A stretch of 10,610 nucleotides of DNA, taken from Amoebophrya sp. AT5.2. Lineage: Eukaryota > Sar > Dinophyceae > Syndiniales > Amoebophryaceae. Numbering within the stretch: position 1 is the stretch's first letter; each line of letters begins with the position of its first letter. The translations under genes and the position numbers were made by a program. Shown one piece after another: positions 1-6,640 of this stretch. The notes below the pieces were generated by a model, which did no database searches, was not told the DNA's origin, and worked only from the letters and a program-made list of their open reading frames with translations. The stretch is from positions 1 to 10,610 of the forward strand of contig RXOD01006351.1 of NCBI GenBank assembly GCA_005223375.1, read 5' to 3'.

Positions 1-959
1 GCTGCCGTATTGACGGCACACCCGCCGGCATGTTGCTCTTCAGATACTGCGTGCGCGCGACGAAGTACTTGTCCAAATCCTTCGGGATTTGCCGCGCCTC
101 GCGCTCCGCAGTGCCCCAGTCGCGGTCGTACACGCCCGGCGGATGCCGGTCGATGATGCCTGAGCAGAAGCAGACACATTGAGGTTGAGCACGTAATCGC
201 CCGTGGAAAGAAGTATAAGGAAAGCTTCCATTATTTGCAATGCATGCCATTGAATGGCATGAGCCGATATATTCGGAGAACAAAGTAAGGCCGATGCAAT
301 CTTCTTGGTCGGAAACAAAGCGAAAACGCAGCAGTACATCCAAAGCCTCTTTGCATGACGTCATTCATGGGTCGGCGGTCCTCGTAACAAATTTCCGCTA
401 TTGTCTCACTGCTTACGAATTGCGGTCGCCCGGGGTCGTCGTACCCGTTCTGTTGTGAGTCGTGATTGACAAATTTTTGGATGAACACTGCCACTGATGA
501 AAACAAGAATGCCTGTACCAAGCATCAACGACCGAGTACTAACTTACTTGATGTTGTTGATGCTAAAGAAACGCGCAAAGCCGGAGCTTGAGAACAAAAA
601 ATAATCGGCAGTACCTCTGGCACTGTTGCTGGATTTGGGTAGTCTTCGTGTGTTTTTGACATCGTGTATCTGCCGAAGCCATCGTTCGGTGTTCCGAGTG
701 ATGGGGGCTTCTTGAAACGAATTTGCCTGCCGGCGCGAACATCATCGTCGGGTCGAATGAATTTCTGGACTGCGTCGTTGACAGGCGGCGCTAACCTGGT
801 CGAGGCGGACACGAATGCATAGTAGAGCTCCTTGGTTGTATTAATGTTTGTAAAAAGGTTTAATTTTTTCGAGTAGAGTTATTTTCCGAGAAAAAAATGA
901 TACCTGTCCTCGAACCAGTTATCGCACAGCGTCTTGTCGCTGTACCCCTGCCCCAACAT
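1..959 (-). CDS. Partial four-exon gene, possible axonemal microtubule-inner-protein-like; 3' end off the window
   Basis: Rebuilt by hand from four exons on the minus strand: 959-904, 795-615, 449-338 and 159-1, continuing past the left edge. The phases agree at every junction (2, 0, 1), with GT...AG borders, giving at least 169 residues. The start ATG (959-957) has A at -3. The N terminus reads YSDKTLCDNWFEDR (residues 6-19). From memory this resembles the YS-K-L-x-NW-E-R entry motif of some ciliary microtubule inner proteins such as CFAP107; the resemblance is weak and no other domain was recognised. Later parts are rich in Pro, Gly, Tyr and charged residues, for example HPPGVYDRDWG at the start of exon 4, with no signal peptide or membrane segment, so a cytosolic or cytoskeletal protein is likely. 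Exon 2/3 splicing has an in-frame alternative: donor GTAAGT at 547 and acceptor at 488, giving a 60-nt intron and 35 more residues. I am fairly sure this is a gene and unsure of its function. Confidence 0.7.
160..337 (-). other. Intron 3 of the partial gene, donor GTACTGCTG
   Basis: The border is GGAT|GTACTGCTG at 337 and CTTCTGCTCAG|GC at 160, phase 1, 178 nt. There is a C/T-rich tract before the acceptor. Its first 20 bases resemble those of the K+ channel intron (GTACTGC, then GTTT/CGC). It contains a near-perfect palindrome at 243-261. Confidence 0.65.
243..261. repeat. 9-bp palindrome with 1-nt centre inside intron 3
   Basis: The arms are catgccatt (243-251) and aatggcatg (253-261) around a single central g. 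It sits in the middle of intron 3. Confidence 0.75.
450..614 (-). other. Intron 2 of the partial gene, donor GTACTGCCG
   Basis: The border is GAG|GTACTGCCG at 614 and CACAACAG|AAC at 450, phase 0, 165 nt. It shares the 12-mer GAGGTACTGCCG with the K+ channel intron donor. It contains a perfect 9-bp inverted repeat. A shorter in-frame alternative intron (547-488, GTAAGT donor) lies inside it, so this may be alternatively spliced. Confidence 0.5.
521..563. repeat. 9-bp perfect inverted repeat inside intron 2
   Basis: The arms are agcatcaac (521-529) and gttgatgct (555-563), separated by 25 nt. In the RNA they could form a stem within the intron. Confidence 0.7.
796..903 (-). other. Intron 1 of the partial gene
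   Basis: The donor is AG|GTATCATTTTTTTC at 903 and the acceptor CCTCGACCAG|G ends at 796, phase 2. The interior is A/T-rich. An acceptor at 831 (CCAAG|GAG) would give the wrong phase, which is why 796 was chosen. Unlike the other introns of this window it does not start with GTACTGC. Confidence 0.6.
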
Positions 960-1460
960 GTTGGCGGAGCTTCGTTCCTCTTCTCGGCGTCAATTCAGAA
1001 GTGGCGAGATTCGAAGCGCGGGCAAGAACTAGCGCATGTTTTCTACTGTACAATAAAGGAAATGTTGTAGTGCGGCTGCCCGGTAGCCTAGATGGAGTTT
1101 CGAATGGAAGAAAGCCGCGGTGCTGTCCGATAGAAGCCGAGGGACACGAAAACCCTGGACGCGCTGTCTGCAGCGGCCTTCTCGGTTCAATGAACGTAAA
1201 CATACGACTCTCTGCTGCGACACATTGCTCTCCCGAGGGCGACGCTCACCGACACGAAATCTCCTGCGCTCACTTCCGAAATCCCTCGCATCAACACGAC
1301 GATCGAGCTCCAGGCGCCACCATTAGTTCATGCAGTGTCGAGCTCGAGGAGAGTCAAAGCGGCGGTACCGAAATTAATTGAACCACGATCTACGTCACTG
1401 GCAGCTTCGACCGCAACCTCGTGTCAAATCCAACCATGGAACACGTGAGGCAAAGACTAC

Positions 1461-1477
1461 TACCTGGTACCTGGTAC
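1461..1477. repeat. Short tandem repeat (tacctgg)2 tac
   Basis: Two copies of a 7-mer followed by a partial third, in non-coding DNA. It may be chance. Confidence 0.6.
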
Positions 1478-1633
1478 GACCGTAATTCTGCGCAATACAC
1501 TGTACACCCTCCTGTACAATACAGCTCCTTTGAAATCTTCGAATTCATTGAAGACACATAGCGGGTGGTCTGAAGCGACCAACTTGCACTTGGGGCGACC
1601 ACCGCTGTGAGTTCATATTGTCACCTGCGTCAG

Positions 1634-1690
1634 CGACGAGGTCAATTTCATTATGCATTCTGTGCTCCGTGCTCGGGTATGACCTCGTCG
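1634..1690. repeat. 11-bp perfect inverted repeat, intergenic
   Basis: The arms are cgacgaggtca (1634-1644) and tgacctcgtcg (1680-1690), with a 35-nt loop. It lies about 150 nt past the stop of the 648-residue gene on the transcribed (minus) strand, so it could form a 3' UTR stem-loop. Confidence 0.75.
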
Positions 1691-1842
1691 TGGAAAGCTC
1701 GTTCGTCCTTCATATTTCATCGATCCCGCACGGAAGGGAATTGAAGCCAGCTCCTGAAAAATGTATCTGAAGCGTATTGAAGTCAATGAATAGGGAATGG
1801 ATCATTTCTGGAATTTGCAAGACGTGCGTTGTGAATGTGATC

Positions 1843-3789
1843 TCAGTCAACCTCCGCTATACGGCCGTATTCTACATGGTCGGGCCAACTCTCCACTGCC
1901 TGCAGCACCTCCTCTCTCCTGCTCTTGCAAAATTCCTGCGAACAGAAGACTTCCCCATCGCGCGGCAGCTCCTCCTCGTCTTCAGGTGTCATCATCGTCA
2001 AAATGAAGCTCAGCCCGGGCTGCAGTCGTGTGCTCGGCTTCATCAAAGCCCTCTCCGGCAGCTCGTCAGGAGGTGGCGGGGGGCCCTCACTGAGGTTCCA
2101 GGTACCGATCAAATTCATGCGGAGTTTTTGCCTGAAACTCACGCATGGATCGCCTCGCTTGGCGTATTCTGGGTCCACAATGCGGATGCCGCCGCTCTGC
2201 CAGCTAGTCTGCGAAGATCGGCCAGCAAATGCCGGAACGCGCAGCGCCTCCATCGGCAGCCGACGGCGGCGCAGATCGATCAGATGGATGGCGCGGCAAA
2301 ATTCGTTGGCTTCATCTTCAGCCGGACGAGAAGGGCCTGCAATGCGTCCACCTGCATCCGGTTGCCGCGAGATTTTCAGAAAAAGCGTCGCGCCTTCGCG
2401 GAGTACTGTGTTTTTCTCCGGTCCCATTGTCCAAGGAGGTGAAACCGGCGGCGGCTCTCGAATGAGCAGCACGTTCACGAACAATCCGTGTTCGGCTGCT
2501 ATTTTTCCCAGGACCGCGTCCGCGCCACCTAGCGTCTTCCCAATCAGGGGGGAGGCAGCGGCCACTCTCCCGATGGTGGCCTCCACAAAATAAAAGCGAC
2601 GTACAAAGATCGGTGAGAGGTATTGGTAGCTGCCAAGCACCTTCCTAGAAAATGGATCTGCTCCGCGGGAAGCTTCGCAAATCACACGCACTGTTTCGGG
2701 AGTCAAGTACACACACCGGCCGAAGGTGCAGCTCAGGAAGCGGGCCGAGTTGATTTTGCCGTGTTTTCGCGTGAACTCTTCGAGGCTAGCGGCGATGGCG
2801 GTCGAGTTCCGCTCCTTGCGCCCGTCTCCTTCGACGTGTGCGTGCTGGTCGGCACAGGCAATGGCAGCGGCAACTTCAGGATCAAGATCCGGCAGCAACT
2901 CCCGGAGGAAATGGAGAAGCCGCGCTGCGTGATCATCTGTGTTCGATGTGGAAACGAGGATGTCATGCTGCCGGCGCACGTCCACCCAATGCACAAAACT
3001 GCTTCGCAGAAGTTTTTCCACCTGTCTACGGTTAGCGTCTGCTGTCGGTAGTTGCAGCACGTCGGTTTCACTTGCTGGGATGATATGTTCGCTGGGTCCC
3101 ACACTGCGGCTGCGGTACCGCCGGTTATGGATACCGCCACCTCCGCTGTATTCTGAGACCACTGCGTGCTGGAAAGGGGCACTGCGCTTTTCCGCGGTTT
3201 CCTGCAACACCCAACTGCGCCGGAAGTTCTCCTCTTGCAGAACTTCTGCAAATTGTCCGCCCATCTGTTCTCGCTCGACAGTGTCTGCCAAGACTTCATC
3301 AAATTTTCTAAGCAGCACTGTTCTCGGGCGCCGTTCGAAAGAAATCGTGCGCGACTCAGGATCCCGCTCCGTAACGTTCCAGTCTAGAGCTTCCAATTTG
3401 CTCGTGGGTTCGATGATCGCCGGATCAATAGTGATCTCTTCTTCGCTGCAAAACCGAGGTAGTCGCACTGCCTTGTCCTGCCGGAACTTGTCTGGGTTAA
3501 AAGCCCTCTCCAGCCTCGCGTACGTGTTAGCGTCGTGGCACCTAATCTTGAATGCGCACTTCGTCTCGTGAACGTGGTCGTGAAACTTAATTTCGAGTGG
3601 CGTCGAAATCTGCTCAGCGTGGCACTCGCAAGACAAGAAGCCAGTATTGAAATCGTAGATCAGTCTCGGAGGCAAGTTCCGCTCCGTCTTCATCAGTTCC
3701 TTCGTGACCGCTTGCCTGAAGCCTCGTGTGTAACTCGCTGGTTTCCAGCCATCCTTTGTTAATTCTGTCGCGATCATGAAGAGCGCCAT
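1843..3789 (-). CDS. 648-residue soluble protein, possible RCK/TrkA_C-like K+ regulatory domains
   Basis: A single long open frame with a strong start context (CACACACCATGGCG), no signal peptide and no membrane segment, so it is probably cytosolic. The first 210 residues are unrecognised; they include a Cys/His cluster (C54, C56, H57, H70, H72, H74, C78, C84, H85) that might bind metal. Residues about 255-315 (DILVSTSNTDD, then a helix and a short strand) resemble the second half of an RCK_N/TrkA_N Rossmann fold. Residues about 402-475 resemble TrkA_C: SPLIGKTL, a hydrophobic strand GLFVNVLLI, then NTVLREGATLFLKI in the place of the family's L-x-x-GD-x-L strand, with the usual Asp replaced by Ala. 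Residues about 530-602 may be a second copy (TRLQPGLSFILTM). The domain order recalls CASTOR/POLLUX-type RCK tails but without a pore. It lies downstream of a K+ channel gene on the same strand. I am confident that the gene is real; the domain call is tentative and from memory. Confidence 0.75.
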   Translation of the reverse strand: MALFMIATELTKDGWKPASYTRGFRQAVTKELMKTERNLPPRLIYDFNTGFLSCECHAEQISTPLEIKFHDHVHETKCAFKIRCHDANTYARLERAFNPDKFRQDKAVRLPRFCSEEEITIDPAIIEPTSKLEALDWNVTERDPESRTISFERRPRTVLLRKFDEVLADTVEREQMGGQFAEVLQEENFRRSWVLQETAEKRSAPFQHAVVSEYSGGGGIHNRRYRSRSVGPSEHIIPASETDVLQLPTADANRRQVEKLLRSSFVHWVDVRRQHDILVSTSNTDDHAARLLHFLRELLPDLDPEVAAAIACADQHAHVEGDGRKERNSTAIAASLEEFTRKHGKINSARFLSCTFGRCVYLTPETVRVICEASRGADPFSRKVLGSYQYLSPIFVRRFYFVEATIGRVAAASPLIGKTLGGADAVLGKIAAEHGLFVNVLLIREPPPVSPPWTMGPEKNTVLREGATLFLKISRQPDAGGRIAGPSRPAEDEANEFCRAIHLIDLRRRRLPMEALRVPAFAGRSSQTSWQSGGIRIVDPEYAKRGDPCVSFRQKLRMNLIGTWNLSEGPPPPPDELPERALMKPSTRLQPGLSFILTMMTPEDEEELPRDGEVFCSQEFCKSRREEVLQAVESWPDHVEYGRIAEVD

Positions 3790-4609
3790 GGTGTGTGGGG
3801 TCGAGGAGGCGATCCCACAGTAAGTCCGTAACAGACGATGAAGTTTTCGTTCGCGACTAATAAAAAAATATGATATCCAGCTCGTACAGGCTCCTCATGT
3901 ACGCCTTTGTGCAGCTCAGGTTTGTTTTTTTCTCATCGACCTTCATCGCTGTGGCGATGTTATCAAGTAATTTGTACGCACAGCATCTTTCTATGTGCTG
4001 ATGAAAGAACGGTAGCAGCCCGAGACACGGCGGTGGTACTAGCGGTAACGCTTGCAGGTGTACTTCTCCGATTCCTCACGGTCACGCTTGTACTTCTAGT
4101 CATGCTGTTGCGACTCTTACAAGACAAGAACTCTCGGGGGTACGCACTCGTCCTTGTTGGATGTCTTGGGGGAGCTGATCCTTGTCGATTCGCCATATTA
4201 GTGAACCCTTTTCTGATGCTTGTCTGCAGGAACAGATTAGATACCTTCGCGGACTATCGACGATTCTTTTTTTCACAGAATCAGAATGCTCTCATGGCTC
4301 TCTCAGCAGAAAATCGGAATTCCGAAAATCCAAAATTTGACATACAGGCAACGAGGAATGTCGAAGGTCAAAAACTGCGCTTACTCAAGAATATTGTACA
4401 ACCTGGGTGGACGTGATCAAAGAACCGAATGGCATCGACAAATGTTTATGATATGTTTATCGAATACTGCGAAATCGAGAGGAGGAAGCACCATGGAATC
4501 ACCATGCTATACCTGGCAAAATTGTCCAAGGAAGGCTCGATGAGCATTGATTTAAAGAAAACTAATAAATCGATCTAGTCGACCTCGACCTCGACGACGT
4601 GCAACATAG
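3790..4609. other. 820-bp gap between the K+ channel and RCK-like genes; possible small-gene fragments
   Basis: No open frame here is convincing as a whole gene. Coding-like fragments exist on the minus strand: 4095-4039 (KYKRDREESEKYTCKRYR then stop, preceded by AG) and 3946-3857 (a 29-codon ATG frame containing SCTKAYMRSLYELD). A donor at 4040 (GTACCACCG) and an acceptor before 3920 would join them in frame. On the plus strand, 4348-4451 after a CAG reads GNEECRRSKT...KCL and then a stop. The plus-strand open frame 3907-4416 is hydrophobic but looks antisense. A 6-bp hairpin lies at 3944-3959, and a tandem tcgacc repeat lies at 4579-4595 just past the channel stop. Confidence 0.4.
3857..3870 (-). 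promoter_or_regulatory. Poly-T/AG splice-acceptor-like site upstream of the RCK-like gene
   Basis: The minus strand reads TATTTTTTTATTAG, 68 nt before the ATG, and I see no other AG between it and the start codon. It could be a 5' UTR cis- or trans-splice acceptor (spliced-leader addition is known in dinoflagellates). It is also the TAG end of a 29-codon upstream open frame (3946-3857). Confidence 0.3.
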
Positions 4610-6199
4610 CTAGTACGGCTCCGCGCCACCGCTAACCCGTTTTCTGAGAATGCCTTCGTTTGCTTCATCTAACGCGTCGAATCGATCCATAATCGCCACG
4701 AAGTCGGCCTCGTCCAATTTGCCGCTTTCTAGCAGCACGCCGGAAAGAAAGTCAAATCGGTCGGCTTTTTGCAGGTGGAGGCGCCGCAAAGTATCAGTGA
4801 CAGTGTTCCACCCGGCGAGAAACTGTGTGAAGCCGCGGTTACCCGGACTATTTCGATCCATGTGCTCGATTGAGTCGCTGCCGCCGCCAACGCTTCTCGC
4901 AGTGGCAATCTGGTCGGATAGGAAAGTGCTTCCGTGTTAGGTACGTACCGAGACGATGCGCGCAGATTGGGATTTTGCTGTGTGGAGGAAGAATTTACTT
5001 ATTTGCCGTCATGAAGGGTAAAATGAGAAGCTTAAGTCCAGTGCAGCAGCCGCAGCAAAGCAAAAGCTGAGTAGAGGCGAAACCGGCAGTACCTCCACGA
5101 GCAGCGCGCTCAGCTTCCCCACTCCTACGGCGAAGCAAACCACTGCCAGCAGCAAGTAAATAACGCTCAGCGCTCGTAGCCAGCGGGGCGCCACGTCGTG
5201 ATCCCCGAAGCCCGTCGTGCTCATGACGACGACTGCCCAGTTTACGCTCTCCGCGACGTCCCATCCCGCGCCGATCCCGAACACAACCGCACCAGCCACG
5301 CCCGGCACGACGACCCAAAGCACCGCTTGCAGTAGTTCGTTTCTCCGCCGCCGCCCCTGCGCCAAGTCGCGCTTCCGCCTGGGCGACAATTCGCCCTGTT
5401 GGCGGGTCATTATTTGGTGCTTTTGCTCTTTGGTGTGGGTGAAGCTATCTTCATTCAGCATGCTCCCGCGCCCGAACAAATGTTCACGCCGAAAGTTGCC
5501 CAGCCGCAGCGAATTCTGAAACTCTTCCTCTTCAGCTTGTTGCGCTACCTGCGCCCGCACACGCTGCTCGATCGCGTTCGTCAGGACGCTCGTACCGAGA
5601 AACAAAACGCCGACGAAGATGTAGCACGCGTCGAGGACCTGGAGCGCCGGCGACACCGGCACGACATCCCCGAAGCCGATGGTGGTGAGAACCTGCGTCG
5701 CATAGTACGACCCTTGGATGACGCAATCGAGCAGGGCGGGTTTGCCGTTTTCCGCTGGAAAGTAGTGGTCCCTCCAGGAGGTTTCGTCGGTAAAGAGGTA
5801 CATGCAGATGCCGAACGCGTAAAAGAGAACGAGGAAGGAAATCAGGGGCACGGCGGGACTGCTGGTCGGGTCGAGGTTTGCTAAATTCATTTGAGGCGCA
5901 GTCGGTGTCGCGGGAAGAACGACCGAATTGCGCTTCGAAGAAGTAGGCGCAAAGTCCTCGTGGGTTTGTTCGTGATGCATCTTGTAACCTCGCCTGTCGT
6001 CGTCGTCTCGCGCAAGTGTTTCAAGAGCATCACGACCATGGTCCTCCTCCTCGTTTGCGTCAAGGTCGACCGACCGTGGTGGGGCACGAGTCGATGGTGT
6101 TGGGAGACTTTCGTCCGTCGGACGTCTTCGGTTTTCCGGCGTCAGGAAGGGCTGCTGCGCGTCCTTCGATGTGCTTGGACGTACTGGAGAATGCCACAT
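4610..6199 (-). CDS. Tandem-pore (two-pore-domain, TPK-type) potassium channel with C-terminal degenerate EF-hand
   Basis: Two exons, 6199-5093 and 4909-4610, joined in phase 0 across a 183-nt intron, giving 468 residues. ATG has A at -3. Residues 1-110 are a polar, charged cytosolic tail. TM1 is about 116-137; pore 1 has filter TTIGFGD (172-178); TM2 is about 184-210. A charged linker (211-290) follows, then TM3 about 291-311, pore 2 with filter STTGFGD (327-333), and TM4 about 341-365. This is the 4TM/2P layout of K+ channels in plant and protist membranes, often vacuolar. The second exon (residues 370-468) carries a helix then FDALDEANEGIL, matching the C-terminal EF-hand position of plant TPK channels; loop positions 3 and 12 lack acidic residues, so Ca2+ binding is doubtful. 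Reading straight through the donor gives a hydrophobic tail and a stop at 5009, which would lose the EF-hand. K+ selectivity is clear; the membrane location is not. Confidence 0.88.
4910..5092 (-). other. Intron of the K+ channel gene, donor GTACTGCCG
   Basis: The border is GTGGAG|GTACTGCCG at 5092 and CTATCCGACCAG|ATT at 4910, both phase 0. It is needed to join the pore part to the EF-hand-like exon. The alternative donor GTTTCG at 5083 is also phase 0. It contains the 10-bp palindrome ggtacgtacc at 4940-4949. Confidence 0.65.
4940..4949. repeat. 10-bp perfect palindrome in the K+ channel intron
   Basis: ggtacgtacc equals its own reverse complement, about 30 nt from the acceptor end of the intron. 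Confidence 0.7.
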
Positions 6200-6243
6200 T
6201 GTGATCGATGTGGATAAGAAGTCGGCTGCGCGTCAAGGGCCCC

Positions 6244-6273
6244 CTAAAGCAGTACACACGAAGGAAAAAACGC
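6244..6273 (-). promoter_or_regulatory. Polypyrimidine/AG splice-acceptor-like site upstream of the K+ channel
   Basis: The minus strand has GCGTTTTTTCCTTCG followed by GTGTACTGCTTTAG, ending 44 nt before the ATG. It looks like a 3' splice site for a 5' UTR intron or for spliced-leader addition. Confidence 0.3.
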
Positions 6274-6486
6274 TTTATCATACTCCAGATCTCGACGGGA
6301 AAACCCCTGACCAACAATGACGCTCCCGCTGCTGGCGTGTACACGACGGATATAGGTCGGTCGAATAAAAAAAGCACGGCGTGCTAGACCGTGCGGGTAT
6401 CTATTTTTATGTGCACTCCGAAGCGCAGTTTGCGCTCAAAAATAATTCGTGCGCAGATCATGCCGTGTTCGTCCAAAAAACGGAGT

Positions 6487-6492
6487 TTTATT
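6487..6492 (-). terminator. Possible AATAAA polyadenylation signal for LONRF
   Basis: AATAAA on the minus strand, about 150 nt after the LONRF stop. It is a single hexamer, and many alveolates do not use AATAAA, so this is weak. Confidence 0.2.
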
Positions 6493-6590
6493 ATCAATGA
6501 ATCTTTCTATCACACATAATTTCTCCTCTGATTCTCTTCACACGAAAGAGGTAGACTAGAGCGATCATGCTTCGCTTTCCCATGAGCAGC

Positions 6591-6626
6591 CTTGCAGCTC
6601 GCGTCACGGGTAGCGCCAGCTGCAAG
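6591..6626. repeat. 9-bp perfect hairpin 14 nt past the LONRF stop
   Basis: The arms are cttgcagct (6591-6599) and agctgcaag (6618-6626), with an 18-nt loop, in the predicted 3' UTR of LONRF. Confidence 0.7.
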
Positions 6627-6640
6627 AATAGCTTGTCGCC

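Larger units (their letters stand above)
960..1842. other. 883-bp intergenic gap; no gene supported
   Basis: This lies between the start of the partial gene (959) and the stop of the 648-residue gene (1843), both on the minus strand, so it should hold a 3' UTR and a promoter or 5' UTR. The longest open frame is 126 codons on the plus strand (1001-1381). Its translation has no recognisable motif and no clean composition, and I do not call it. The gap holds an 11-bp inverted repeat (1634-1690) and a short tandem repeat (1461-1477). No AATAAA polyadenylation signal was seen for the 648-residue gene. Confidence 0.6.
6200..6640. other. 441-bp gap: LONRF 3' UTR and K+ channel upstream region
   Basis: No gene is supported. 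It is A/T-rich, with short hairpins at 6373-6385 (agcacg g cgtgct) and 6422-6436 (agcgca gtt tgcgct), a 9-bp hairpin next to the LONRF stop, and a T-rich acceptor-like site before the channel start. The minus-strand open frame reaching 6377 overlaps the channel in another frame and looks like a shadow. Confidence 0.6.

Noticed and set aside
525..812. Open frame starting with GTG at 812
   Set aside because: The GTG is internal to an intron/exon stretch of the four-exon gene; only 795-615 of it is taken as coding.
1001..1381. 126-codon plus-strand frame
   Set aside because: No recognisable motif, mixed composition, no splice or promoter support.
1777..2593. Two plus-strand open frames of about 220 codons
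   Set aside because: They lie antisense to the 648-residue gene, have low-complexity Ser/Arg translations, and vanish as soon as that gene's frame is accepted.
3907..4416. 169-codon plus-strand frame with a hydrophobic stretch
   Set aside because: The hydrophobic run is the antisense of Lys/Arg/Ser-rich minus-strand reading; no start context, motif or family.
5009..5092. Unspliced C-terminal tail of the K+ channel ending at 5009
   Set aside because: It is a hydrophobic run that falls in the predicted intron; splicing to 4909 gives the expected EF-hand-like tail in frame.
6373..6436. Short hairpins next to A-runs, resembling bacterial terminators
   Set aside because: Stems are only 6 bp and the genes around are eukaryotic, so an intrinsic terminator is not expected.
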